Assembly (NCBI GenBank): GCA_964429465.1
Contig: CAYSCA010000218.1
Location: 1 to 5,702 of the forward strand
Length of the DNA: 5,702 nt
Reading direction: 5' to 3'
DNA from: Ferrovibrio sp964429465
GTDB lineage: Bacteria; Pseudomonadota; Alphaproteobacteria; Ferrovibrionales; Ferrovibrionaceae
Position 1 is the first letter of the stretch; each line of letters opens with the position of its first letter. The notes under the pieces were generated by a model that worked only from the letters and a program-made list of their open reading frames with translations, searched no databases and was not told the DNA's origin. The translations under genes were made by a program, and so were the position numbers. This document shows positions 1 to 5,441 of this stretch, piece by piece.

Positions 1-205
1 CGAGCACTGGAACGAGGAAGCCGGCGCCGTCTGGATGCAGCGCTTCCTCGACACCTACCCGAAGGCGATCTGGCTCAACCCGGTGCCCGAGAAATACTGG
101 GACTTCACGCCCTCGGTACAGCTGGTGCGCCAGCTCATGACTAGCCGCATGTTCCCCCTCACCCTCGAAGGGCTCGAGCGCGGCATGAAGGAACTGAACC
201 GGTAA
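1..205 (+). CDS. VWA/CoxE-like domain protein, C-terminal fragment
   Basis: This is the 3' end of a rightward gene cut by the window edge; the first whole codon is at base 2 and the TAA stop is at 203-205, leaving 67 residues. The fragment begins EHWNEEAG, continues with a YPKAIWLNPVPEKYW segment, and ends in LTLEGLERGMKELNR. From memory, this is the usual end of the alphaproteobacterial VWA proteins related to CoxE: a conserved HWNEE.G patch, then a strand with WLNPVP, then a helix containing RMFPLTLEGL. Such proteins carry a von Willebrand A fold that binds a divalent metal, often work beside a MoxR-type AAA+ ATPase, and are thought to help assemble or activate metalloenzymes. The metal site (MIDAS) and the N-terminal part lie outside the window, so activity cannot be judged. 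The gene converges on ilvD with only six bases between the stop codons. Family call is fairly sure; role is inferred. Confidence 0.72.
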   Translation, partial: EHWNEEAGAVWMQRFLDTYPKAIWLNPVPEKYWDFTPSVQLVRQLMTSRMFPLTLEGLERGMKELNR

Positions 206-215
206 CGCGGTTCAG
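194..215. terminator. Hairpin overlapping both convergent gene ends
   Basis: CTGAACCG at 194-201 pairs perfectly with CGGTTCAG at 208-215, giving an 8-bp stem and a 6-base loop. The TAA stop of the VWA gene lies in the loop (203-205) and the ilvD stop (212-214, read on the minus strand) lies in the right arm. Being symmetrical, it would form in either transcript. Neither side has a convincing run of T, so it is not a textbook intrinsic terminator. It may slow polymerase or protect 3' ends of both messages. The pairing is seen; the function is inferred. Confidence 0.45.
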
Positions 216-2044
216 AGGATCCGCACCGCGCCCCGGGATGCACTGCTCGCGAAGGCCGCATAGGCGCGCAAAGCCGGCGTCACCTTCCGTTTCCGGTTCT
301 CCTGCGGCATCCAGCCGGTGAAGGAGCCTTCCACCGCCTCGCGCCGGCTCTTCAGCTCCGCCTCCGGCACGTCGAGCTGGATGCTGCGGTTCGGGATGTC
401 GATCCGGATGATATCGCCGTTCTGCACCAGGCCGATCAGGCCCTGATCGGCGGCTTCCGGCGAGACATGACCGATGGAGAGACCCGAGGAACCGCCCGAG
501 AAGCGGCCATCGGTGACCAGGGCGCAGCGCGTCGCCAGCCTCATGGATTTGAGATAGCTGGTCGGATACAGCATCTCCTGCATGCCGGGGCCGCCGCGCG
601 GACCTTCGTAGCGGATGACCACGACATCCCCGGCTTTCACCACGCCGCCGAGAATGCCCTGCACGGCTGCATCCTGGCTTTCGAACACCACCGCCGGACC
701 GGAGAAGACCAGCACGCCCGGATCGACGCCGGCGGTCTTCACGATGCAGCCTTCCGGCGCCAGGTTGCCCTTCAGCACGGCAAGGCCGCCATCTTTCGAA
801 AAGGCGTGTTCGGCAGCCCGGATCACGCCGGATGTGCGGTCGAGATCCAGTTCGGCCCAGCGCTTCGACTGGCTGAAGGCGGTTTGCGTCGGGATGTTGC
901 CCGGCGCGGCGCGATAGAATTCGGCTATCTCCGGCGACGGCTGGCGCATGACATCCCAGCGGTCCAGCGCGGCGCCGAGGCTTGGCGCATGGATGGTCGG
1001 ACAGTCGCGATGGATCAGGCCGATGCGGTCCAGCTCGCCCAGAATCGCCATGATGCCGCCGGCCCGATGCACGTCTTCCACATGAACGTCGCTCTTGGCC
1101 GGCGCCACCTTGCACAATACCGGCACTTCCCGCGACAGGCGGTCGATGTCGGCCATGGTGAAATCCAGTTCGGCCTCGTGGGCAGCTGCCAGAATATGCA
1201 GCACCGTGTTGGTGGAACCGCCCATGGCGATATCCAGCCGCATCGCATTCTCGAAAGCGGCCTTGCCGGCAATCACCCGCGGCAGCGCCGTCTCGTCATC
1301 CTGCTCGTAATACCGGCGCGCCAGGTCGACGATCACCCTGCCTGCCTGCAGGAACAGCGCCTTGCGATCGGCATGGGTGGCCAGCACGGAACCATTGCCC
1401 GGCAGCGCAAGCCCGAGTGCCTCGGTCAGGCAGTTCATCGAATTCGCCGTGAACATCCCCGAGCAGGAGCCGCAGGTCGGGCAGGCCGCCTTCTCCATGA
1501 CGGCCACATCTTCCGCCGTCATGCCCGGATCGGCCGCCGCCACCATGGCATCGATCAGGTCGAGCGCCACTGTCTTGCCCTTGACGCTCGCCTTCCCCGC
1601 CTCCATCGGGCCGCCGGAAACGAATACCGTCGGGATATTCAGGCGCAGGGCCGCCATCAGCATGCCGGGCGTGATCTTGTCGCAGTTGGAAATGCAGACC
1701 ATCGCATCGACGCGATGGGCGTTGACCATGTACTCGATCGAATCTGCGATGATTTCGCGCGACGGCAGGCTGTAGAGCATGCCGTCATGACCCATGGCGA
1801 TGCCGTCATCCACCGCGATGGTGTTGAACTCACGTGCGACGCCGCCGGCTTTCCAGATTTCCCCCGCCACCAGCTTGCCGAGGTCGCGCAGATGGACATG
1901 GCCCGGCACGAATTCGGTGAAGGAGTTGACCACCGCGATGAGCGGCTTGCCGAAATCGCCGTCCTTGAGGCCGGTCGCCCGCCACAGGCCGCGCGCGCCG
2001 GCCATATAGCGGTCCTGGAACAGCTTCGATCTGTATTGCGGCAT
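212..2044 (-). CDS. ilvD: Dihydroxy-acid dehydratase IlvD
   Basis: This 610-residue enzyme removes water from 2,3-dihydroxy-isovalerate and 2,3-dihydroxy-3-methylvalerate to give the 2-keto acids that become valine and isoleucine (and, through ketoisovalerate, leucine and pantothenate); it acts in the cytoplasm. The sequence closely follows E. coli IlvD (about 616 residues) with a one-residue offset. Both family signatures are present: CDKITPGMLMA at 121-131 and GGSSGLSIGHVSPEA at 517-531. Expected Mg sites are Asp80, Asp122, Lys123 (the carboxylated lysine) and Glu490; the catalytic serine is Ser516. Fe-S cysteines are Cys121 and Cys194, with a further CPTC at 188-191. The N-terminal cysteine of plant/mycobacterial [2Fe-2S] enzymes is Gly48 here, as in E. 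coli, so an oxygen-sensitive [4Fe-4S] type is likely. The ATG at 2044 is chosen because it has a GGAGG site 7 bases upstream and starts MPQYRS like homologues. The gene is divergent from a LysR regulator. Confidence 0.97.
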   Translation of the reverse strand: MPQYRSKLFQDRYMAGARGLWRATGLKDGDFGKPLIAVVNSFTEFVPGHVHLRDLGKLVAGEIWKAGGVAREFNTIAVDDGIAMGHDGMLYSLPSREIIADSIEYMVNAHRVDAMVCISNCDKITPGMLMAALRLNIPTVFVSGGPMEAGKASVKGKTVALDLIDAMVAAADPGMTAEDVAVMEKAACPTCGSCSGMFTANSMNCLTEALGLALPGNGSVLATHADRKALFLQAGRVIVDLARRYYEQDDETALPRVIAGKAAFENAMRLDIAMGGSTNTVLHILAAAHEAELDFTMADIDRLSREVPVLCKVAPAKSDVHVEDVHRAGGIMAILGELDRIGLIHRDCPTIHAPSLGAALDRWDVMRQPSPEIAEFYRAAPGNIPTQTAFSQSKRWAELDLDRTSGVIRAAEHAFSKDGGLAVLKGNLAPEGCIVKTAGVDPGVLVFSGPAVVFESQDAAVQGILGGVVKAGDVVVIRYEGPRGGPGMQEMLYPTSYLKSMRLATRCALVTDGRFSGGSSGLSIGHVSPEAADQGLIGLVQNGDIIRIDIPNRSIQLDVPEAELKSRREAVEGSFTGWMPQENRKRKVTPALRAYAAFASSASRGAVRIL

Positions 2045-2051
2045 GGGGCAA

Positions 2052-2056
2052 CCTCC
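2052..2056 (-). promoter_or_regulatory. Ribosome binding site of ilvD
   Basis: GGAGG on the minus strand, 7 bases before the ATG at 2044. It is the strongest Shine-Dalgarno sequence in the window and decides the ilvD start against an in-frame GTG at 2098 that would add 18 residues. Confidence 0.85.
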
Positions 2057-2108
2057 GGGGCAGAATTGCCGCCACTCTAGGCCGGGGCCAAAGATCACTG
2101 AAATGAAT

Positions 2109-2114
2109 TATACT
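2109..2114 (+). promoter_or_regulatory. Possible -10 box for the LysR gene
   Basis: TATACT on the plus strand overlaps the minus-strand TATAAT of ilvD by four bases, so the two promoters would be mutually exclusive. The bases 17 upstream (around 2086-2091) show no recognisable -35. A start near 2121 would give a leader of about 40 bases. An alternative -10 is TATTGT at 2131-2136. Weak evidence, supported mainly by the divergent layout. Confidence 0.28.
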
Positions 2115-2115
2115 G

Positions 2116-2131
2116 ATCAGCTCTATCTGAT
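2116..2131. promoter_or_regulatory. Inverted repeat, candidate LysR operator
   Basis: ATCAG (2116-2120) and CTGAT (2127-2131) form a perfect inverted repeat with a 6-base spacer. LysR-family sites are AT-rich dyads of the T-N11-A or ATC-N9-GAT kind; here the outer ATC and GAT are 10 bases apart, one more than the NodD form. A second small palindrome, CTGATCAG, covers 2113-2120. The dyad lies between the two oppositely directed -10 boxes and the ilvD -35, where one bound regulator could act on both genes. The repeat is seen; binding is inferred. Confidence 0.45.
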
Positions 2132-2160
2132 ATTGTGATGATGAAATCCGGGCCGGAACA

Positions 2161-3027
2161 ATGCTGCGCAACATCGATATCGACCTGCTGCGATGCTTCA
2201 CGACCGTGGCCGAGCTGCGCGGCTTCTCCCGCGCCGCCGCCACGCTGGGGCGTTCGCAATCCGCCATCAGCATGCAGATCCGCCGGCTGGAGGAGATCGC
2301 CGGACAGGTGCTGCTCGACCGCTCGCCGCAGGGCGTCAGCCTGACGCGACGTGGCGAGGAATTCCTCAGCTACGCGCGCCGCATCGTCGCCCTGCATGAC
2401 GAGGCGCTGGATGTCGTGAGCGCGAAAGCGCTGCGCGGCACGGTCCGCTTTGCCGTGATGGACGATTACGCCACCAGCATCCTGCCCGCGGCGCTGGCCC
2501 GCTTCAGCCGGCTGCATCCCGAGATCGAGCTGGAAGTGACCACCGGCTTCACCCGCGACCTGCTGCGGCAGCTCGGCGGCGAGTTCGATCTCGTGCTGGC
2601 GACGCATAAGCAGGGCACCGGCAAGGGCGAAGTGCTGCGGATCGAGCGGACCTCATGGGCCTGCTCGGACAGCCACTCGCCGCCTCTGGATGGCCCGCTG
2701 CCGCTGGCCCTGCTGAAGCCCGGCAACATGTATCGCGAATGGGCGCTGGATGCGCTGAACAGGGCCAAGCGGCCCTGGCGCATCGTTTTTAGCAGTTCCA
2801 GCATCGGCGCTGTCGAAGCCGCCGCAGCCGCCGGTATGGCAATCACCGTCGTGAAAGCCGGCACCGCGCGCAGCGGCCTGCGGCTCATGTCGGAAAGCGA
2901 CGGCCTGCCGCCCCTGCCGCTGTCCGAGATCGCCCTGCACACGGCACCGCGACGCCAGACACCAGCCTCACGCGCGCTGGCCGATCACTTGGTTGAGGAA
3001 CTAAGAATGCCTGCCGGTCCGGCCTAG
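2161..3027 (+). CDS. LysR-type transcriptional regulator, probably of ilvD
   Basis: A 288-residue protein of normal LysR length. Residues 5-62 form the winged helix-turn-helix: IDLLRCFTTVAELRGFSRAA, then TLGRSQSAISMQIRRLEE, with the wing ending in the family hallmark LTRRGEEFL at 61-69. A linker helix follows (70-90), and the effector domain starts at LRGTVRFAVMDDYA (91-104), with the second-lobe crossing near 210-230 (SSSSIGAVEAAAAAGMAITVV). It would bind DNA as a tetramer and sense a small ligand, possibly a branched-chain pathway intermediate. The ATG at 2161 is preferred: it gives the usual N-terminus, and a TGA at 2128-2130 limits any extension. Its ribosome site is weak (GGA at 2155-2157). 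It is divergent from ilvD across 116 bases. A LysR regulator beside ilvD is known in Caulobacter (ilvR, recalled, not checked). The fold is certain; the target is inferred. Confidence 0.93.
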   Translation: MLRNIDIDLLRCFTTVAELRGFSRAAATLGRSQSAISMQIRRLEEIAGQVLLDRSPQGVSLTRRGEEFLSYARRIVALHDEALDVVSAKALRGTVRFAVMDDYATSILPAALARFSRLHPEIELEVTTGFTRDLLRQLGGEFDLVLATHKQGTGKGEVLRIERTSWACSDSHSPPLDGPLPLALLKPGNMYREWALDALNRAKRPWRIVFSSSSIGAVEAAAAAGMAITVVKAGTARSGLRLMSESDGLPPLPLSEIALHTAPRRQTPASRALADHLVEELRMPAGPA

Positions 3028-3073
3028 GGCGGTAAGCTTCGCAGACCCGGTGCCCCTCACCTCATCGCAGGCG

Positions 3074-3643
3074 TCAGAGCGCCACTTCTTCCACATCCGG
3101 CGCGGCGACCGGCTCTCTGGCGATGTCGACGGTGAAGCCCTCGCGCAACGGCAGACGCTGCTGCAGCACGGCGGCGGCGTATTCGGCATTCGGGCCGGGG
3201 ATTTCGTAGAACCGGCCCTCGGTCCAGCGATGCGCCGGGTGGCTGAAGCTGCCGGGATCGATCCCGAGCGTGGCGTTGCGCACCACCAGTCTCCAGGTGC
3301 GGAAGCGCCGGTCGACCATATCGGACGGCATCGCGGTATAGCCGACCGGCAGGTCGGTCTCGCGATGGCGCTTCTGCAGGGCTTCGACATCCTGCTCGGC
3401 GCGTTTCAGCTTGCCGGTCAGGTCGCCGATATCCTCGCGCATCTGCTGCACCACGCCCTCCGCCTCTTCCGCCTGGCGCTCGAGTTCGGTGCGCAACGCA
3501 CCGAGCTCTTCCGCCTGCAGCCGCACGCGGGTCCAGGCGACATGGCTGCGTTCGCCCAGCAGGATGATGATCATCACGGCAATGCCGATGTTGGCGGCGA
3601 GCGCCAGCATGCCGATGAAATCGCCGAGCGCCATATCAGACAT
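3074..3643 (-). CDS. Membrane-anchored coiled-coil protein, type B2
   Basis: I recognise no named family. The product has 189 residues from the ATG at 3643. A hydrophobic helix covers about 9-30 (LALAANIGIAVMIIILL within it), preceded only by acidic residues (MSDMALGD). Residues 42-95 are a highly charged coiled coil rich in E, Q, R and spaced leucines. The C-terminal domain (98-175) contains LPVGYT at 98-103, TWRLVVR at 116-122, PAHRWTEGRFY at 136-146, PN at 151-152 and LPLREGFTV at 164-172. Every one of these blocks recurs in the product of the gene at 4285-4827, so the two are paralogues; a short acidic tail (VEEVAL) is specific to this copy. The gene begins inside the upstream gene, overlapping it by 8 bases, with no clear ribosome site, which suggests translational coupling. 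An in-frame ATG at 3634 (one base after the upstream stop) is an alternative start. It converges on the LysR gene, leaving 46 bases with no visible terminator. Confidence 0.85.
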   Translation of the reverse strand: MSDMALGDFIGMLALAANIGIAVMIIILLGERSHVAWTRVRLQAEELGALRTELERQAEEAEGVVQQMREDIGDLTGKLKRAEQDVEALQKRHRETDLPVGYTAMPSDMVDRRFRTWRLVVRNATLGIDPGSFSHPAHRWTEGRFYEIPGPNAEYAAAVLQQRLPLREGFTVDIAREPVAAPDVEEVAL

Positions 3644-4193
3644 CGCCAAGCTTCAGCTTGCCGTCGAAGCGGCGGATGACCATGATCTCCGACAGCGCGC
3701 CGAACACCTTCTTGGCCTGCAGCCGCGCCATCTCCTCGTCCATCTGGCCCCAGATCACCAGCCGCGCGGCGCGGCGGCCGGGGAATGGCGAATGCACCGA
3801 GCCGGGGCCGCTGAAGATCTCATGCATCTCGGGGCCGATGGCCTTCACGAACCAGCCGGACTCGCGTGAGCGCGGCAGGCCGAGCTCGTAGACCACCATG
3901 TGGCGGGGATCGCTGAATTCGATCTCGCGGGCGAGCATCTCGTCATGGACGCCCTGGCGCTCGGCCACCTTCAGCTCCAGCCCGGCCTTCTGCTCGTTCA
4001 GCTTGTCGTAATCCACGCGGATATCGGCGAGCCGGCCGCGCACCGCGTTGGCTTCGACGGCCAGGCGGTCGAGGTCGAATTTGCCGCGGGCATAATTCTG
4101 GACGAGGCGCTCAAGGCTGTTGGCGCCGAGCGACACGGCGAAGAACATCAGCAGCGACGGCAGCAGCGCCAGTACGATGTCGCTCATTCCCAT
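3636..4193 (-). CDS. Membrane-anchored coiled-coil protein, type A2
   Basis: I recognise no named family. The product has 185 residues. A membrane helix covers about 5-23 (IVLALLPSLLMFFAVSLG), followed by basic residues (R29, R36, K38). A charged coiled-coil segment spans about 38-92. The C-terminal domain has GWFVKAIGP at 113-121, GRRAARLVIWG at 139-149 and RRFDGKL at 174-180. The same blocks occur in the same order in the product of the gene at 4831-5382, so these two are paralogues. The ATG at 4193 is taken as start because AGAAGG lies 10 bases upstream; the ATG at 4187, two codons further in, is also possible. The gene sits 91 bases after the stop of B1 and its 3' end overlaps the start of B2 by 8 bases, so it is almost certainly co-translated with B2. 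No catalytic motif, cysteine pair or nucleotide-binding loop is visible; a structural or scaffolding role is a guess. Confidence 0.86.
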   Translation of the reverse strand: MGMSDIVLALLPSLLMFFAVSLGANSLERLVQNYARGKFDLDRLAVEANAVRGRLADIRVDYDKLNEQKAGLELKVAERQGVHDEMLAREIEFSDPRHMVVYELGLPRSRESGWFVKAIGPEMHEIFSGPGSVHSPFPGRRAARLVIWGQMDEEMARLQAKKVFGALSEIMVIRRFDGKLKLGDV

Positions 4194-4284
4194 GTCCGCA
4201 CAGCCTTCTGGCCATTGCCCGTGGCGTCACTGTCGGGGAAAGCGGCCCGCAAAGCAACGGAATTCCGCCGATCCGACATCCGCC
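4194..4284 (-). other. Spacer between the two A-B pairs
   Basis: This 91-base non-coding gap is the longest within the four-gene cluster and marks the junction between the two duplicated pairs. On the minus strand it holds the AGAAGG ribosome site of A2 near its left end. A perfect palindrome, CGGAATTCCG, lies at 4258-4267 but would give only a 3-bp stem. I see no T-tract terminator and no convincing -35/-10 pair, so read-through from B1 into A2 is the simplest reading, with an internal promoter not excluded. Confidence 0.4.
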
Positions 4285-4827
4285 TTAGGAACTACCGGGC
4301 ACCTCGGCCGCCGCCTCGCCCAGCGCCGTTATGGTAAACCCGCGATGCCGCGGCAGCAGCTTGTCCATCACCGAGCGCGCCTCGGTCTGGTTGGGCGCGC
4401 CGACGATATAGACCCGGCCGGAAGACCATGACGCGGCAGGGTTGCCCGGCACGGCGGCCTCGGCCAACGCCGGCTGGCGCGCGACGAATCGCCAAGTCGG
4501 GCCATACATGTCGCCGCTGGCCAGCGGGACGATCGTGTAGTTGAAAGGCAGTTCGGCGGAATCGAGCTGGCGCCGCAGCGTGTCGGTTTCCTGCCGCAGG
4601 GTGCGGACCTGCTGTTCCAGCGAGGCGATTCCGTTCTGCTGTTCCTCGATGGCACGCCGCATCTGCTCGGTGCGGGCATTCATCTCGAACAGGCGGCGAT
4701 GCCGGGTGGCGACCTCGGCCTGCGCCCGCGCCCAGCCGCGGCGGCCGCGATCCAGCACGACCGCGGCGGTGAGGCCGAACAGCGCCAGCACGATGCCGAG
4801 CGCGATATAGGGAAGGACCGCATCCAT
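4285..4827 (-). CDS. Membrane-anchored coiled-coil protein, type B1
   Basis: I recognise no named family. The product has 180 residues. A membrane helix covers about 4-25 (LPYIALGIVLALFGLTAAVVL), with one aspartate and no basic residue before it, and a strongly basic stretch right after (DRGRRGWARAQ, then RHRR at 42-45). Residues 34-92 look like a coiled coil rich in Q, E and R with leucines at heptad spacing. The C-terminal domain shows LPFNYT at 93-98, TWRFVAR at 111-117, PAASWSSGRVY at 130-140, PN at 145-146 and LLPRHRGFTI at 157-166, matching the B2 product block for block. The tail (AAAEVPGSS) is low in complexity. The ATG at 4827 lies only 3 bases after the A1 stop; no strong ribosome site is seen, so translation probably depends on A1. 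Function unknown; pairing with A1 is suggested by position only. Confidence 0.87.
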   Translation of the reverse strand: MDAVLPYIALGIVLALFGLTAAVVLDRGRRGWARAQAEVATRHRRLFEMNARTEQMRRAIEEQQNGIASLEQQVRTLRQETDTLRRQLDSAELPFNYTIVPLASGDMYGPTWRFVARQPALAEAAVPGNPAASWSSGRVYIVGAPNQTEARSVMDKLLPRHRGFTITALGEAAAEVPGSS

Positions 4828-4830
4828 GGT

Positions 4831-5382
4831 TTACGTCTCGTGCCAGAACAGCTTGCCGTCGAAGGGCCGCATCAGCGTCAGCGAGGCGCCATCGCCCGCC
4901 CAGCTCGTCGCAAAGGCTTTCGCTTCGGCGGGGCCAAGCCCCCAGATCACGATGCGCACCTGGCGCCGGCCGCCGATCGCCATCTTCAGCGAGGCCAGGC
5001 CGGCAAAGGGCATGGCGGCCGCCGGACCGTCCAGCTTGACGTAGAAGCCCTGCTGCCCCTGCGTGGGATAGCCGGCCTCGGCGACGAAATTCTTCGCCGC
5101 ATTGGCCATCATCTGCTCCTGGCCGGCCAGCGAGGCGCGTTCCTTGTGGATCTCGGCCAACTCGTTCTCGAGATCGCCGCGCCGGTCGCGCAGCAGGCCG
5201 AGTTCGCGGCGGGCCTCGTTATACGCCCCTTCCACCTGCGCCGGCTTGAGCCCGGTCTCGGCCGTTTCCTTGGCCCCATGCAGCCGGTAGGCGGCGTTTT
5301 CGATATAGCCGCCGAGCCAGCCGGCGGCGAGCAGGATGGCGAGCGCCGGCAACACCAGAATGAACGCATCTGCAAAGGTCAT
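4831..5382 (-). CDS. Membrane-anchored coiled-coil protein, type A1
   Basis: I recognise no named family. The product has 183 residues and is the first gene of the four-gene cluster. A membrane helix covers about 5-27 (FILVLPALAILLAAGWLGGY), again preceded by an acidic residue and no basic one. A coiled-coil region spans about 48-98, with RRELGLLRDRRGDLENELAE at its centre. The C-terminal domain contains GFYVKLDGP at 112-120, GRRQVRIVIWG at 138-148 and RPFDGKL at 172-178, shared with A2. Between the last two blocks lies a predicted helix (PAEAKAFATSW), so the domain probably has a strand-helix-strand core. The ATG at 5382 gives a hydrophobic helix at the same distance from the N-terminus as in A2; its ribosome site is poor. 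Transcription probably starts in the 110-base gap behind rpsI, which ends in its own terminator. Function is not assignable from sequence. Confidence 0.88.
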   Translation of the reverse strand: MTFADAFILVLPALAILLAAGWLGGYIENAAYRLHGAKETAETGLKPAQVEGAYNEARRELGLLRDRRGDLENELAEIHKERASLAGQEQMMANAAKNFVAEAGYPTQGQQGFYVKLDGPAAAMPFAGLASLKMAIGGRRQVRIVIWGLGPAEAKAFATSWAGDGASLTLMRPFDGKLFWHET

Positions 5383-5404
5383 GACGGAACTGATTAGCGC
5401 GACA

Positions 5405-5434
5405 ATCTTAAAACAGTAAGAAGGATTGGGTTAA
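5405..5434 (-). promoter_or_regulatory. Possible promoter of the A-B cluster
   Basis: Reading leftward, TTAACC (5434-5429) and TAAGAT (5410-5405) are separated by 18 bases, matching four of six and four of six positions of TTGACA and TATAAT. The stretch 5401-5446 is clearly more AT-rich than its surroundings. A start near 5398 would leave a leader of only about 16 bases before the A1 ATG. Support also comes from the terminator just upstream, which would isolate the cluster from rpsI. Not tested. Confidence 0.33.
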
Positions 5435-5441
5435 CACAATG

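Larger units (their letters stand above)
2107..2135 (-). promoter_or_regulatory. Putative ilvD promoter
   Basis: Reading leftward, a perfect TATAAT lies at 2112-2107. With a 17-base spacer the matching -35 position (2135-2130) reads CAATAT, a poor match to TTGACA. A consensus -10 with a weak -35 is typical of a promoter that needs an activator, and the LysR-type inverted repeat at 2116-2131 sits in the spacer and touches the -35. Transcription would start near 2100, giving a leader of about 55 bases. I see no leader peptide or attenuator in it. The elements are seen; their use is inferred. Confidence 0.5.
3074..5382 (-). repeat. Ancient tandem duplication of a two-gene A-B module
   Basis: In transcription order the four genes read A1, B1, A2, B2. 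A1 and A2 share G(F/W)(Y/F)VK..GP, GRR..R(I/L)VIWG and R.FDGKL; B1 and B2 share LP..YT..P, TWR.V.R, PA..W..GR.Y, PN and LP.R.GFT. The blocks keep order and spacing, while the coiled coils and the DNA are strongly diverged, so the event is old. All four products are 180-189 residues long with the same layout. Seen by direct comparison of the translations; the tandem origin is the simplest explanation. Confidence 0.8.

Noticed and set aside
159..1115. Open frame of 318 codons overlapping ilvD on the same strand in another frame
   Set aside because: Arg/Gly/Ala-rich low-quality translation, out of frame with ilvD, no domain and no ribosome site.
467..2080. Open frame of 537 codons on the plus strand, antisense to ilvD
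   Set aside because: It lies wholly opposite a highly conserved enzyme gene. Its translation is rich in R, H, A and G with no recognisable domain, as expected for the antisense of high-GC coding DNA with few stops.
2045..2098. Longer ilvD with a GTG start at 2098
   Set aside because: The extra 18 residues have no counterpart in IlvD proteins as I know them, the GTG would lie at the predicted transcript start, and GGAGG sits correctly before the ATG at 2044.
3028..3073. Search for a terminator between the convergent LysR and B2 genes
   Set aside because: No stem with a T-tract was found on either strand in these 46 bases.
3644..3649. TTG start for B2 two codons upstream of the ATG
   Set aside because: The ATG at 3643 is a better start codon and no ribosome site favours the TTG.
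3650..3663. Small inverted repeat around AAGCTTCAGCTT at the end of A2
   Set aside because: Short arms within coding sequence; it lies near the B2 start, but there is no further support for a regulatory role.
3050..3679. Open frame of 209 codons on the plus strand over B2
   Set aside because: Antisense to B2, which is supported by its B1 paralogue; no domain or ribosome site.
4258..4267. Perfect palindrome CGGAATTCCG between B1 and A2
   Set aside because: Ten bases long and able to form only a 3-bp stem; likely chance and not placed near a convincing promoter.
4699..5397. Open frame of 232 codons on the plus strand over A1 and B1
   Set aside because: Antisense to two genes whose protein sequences are supported by paralogues in the same window; its own translation is a Q/R/H/G-rich shadow.
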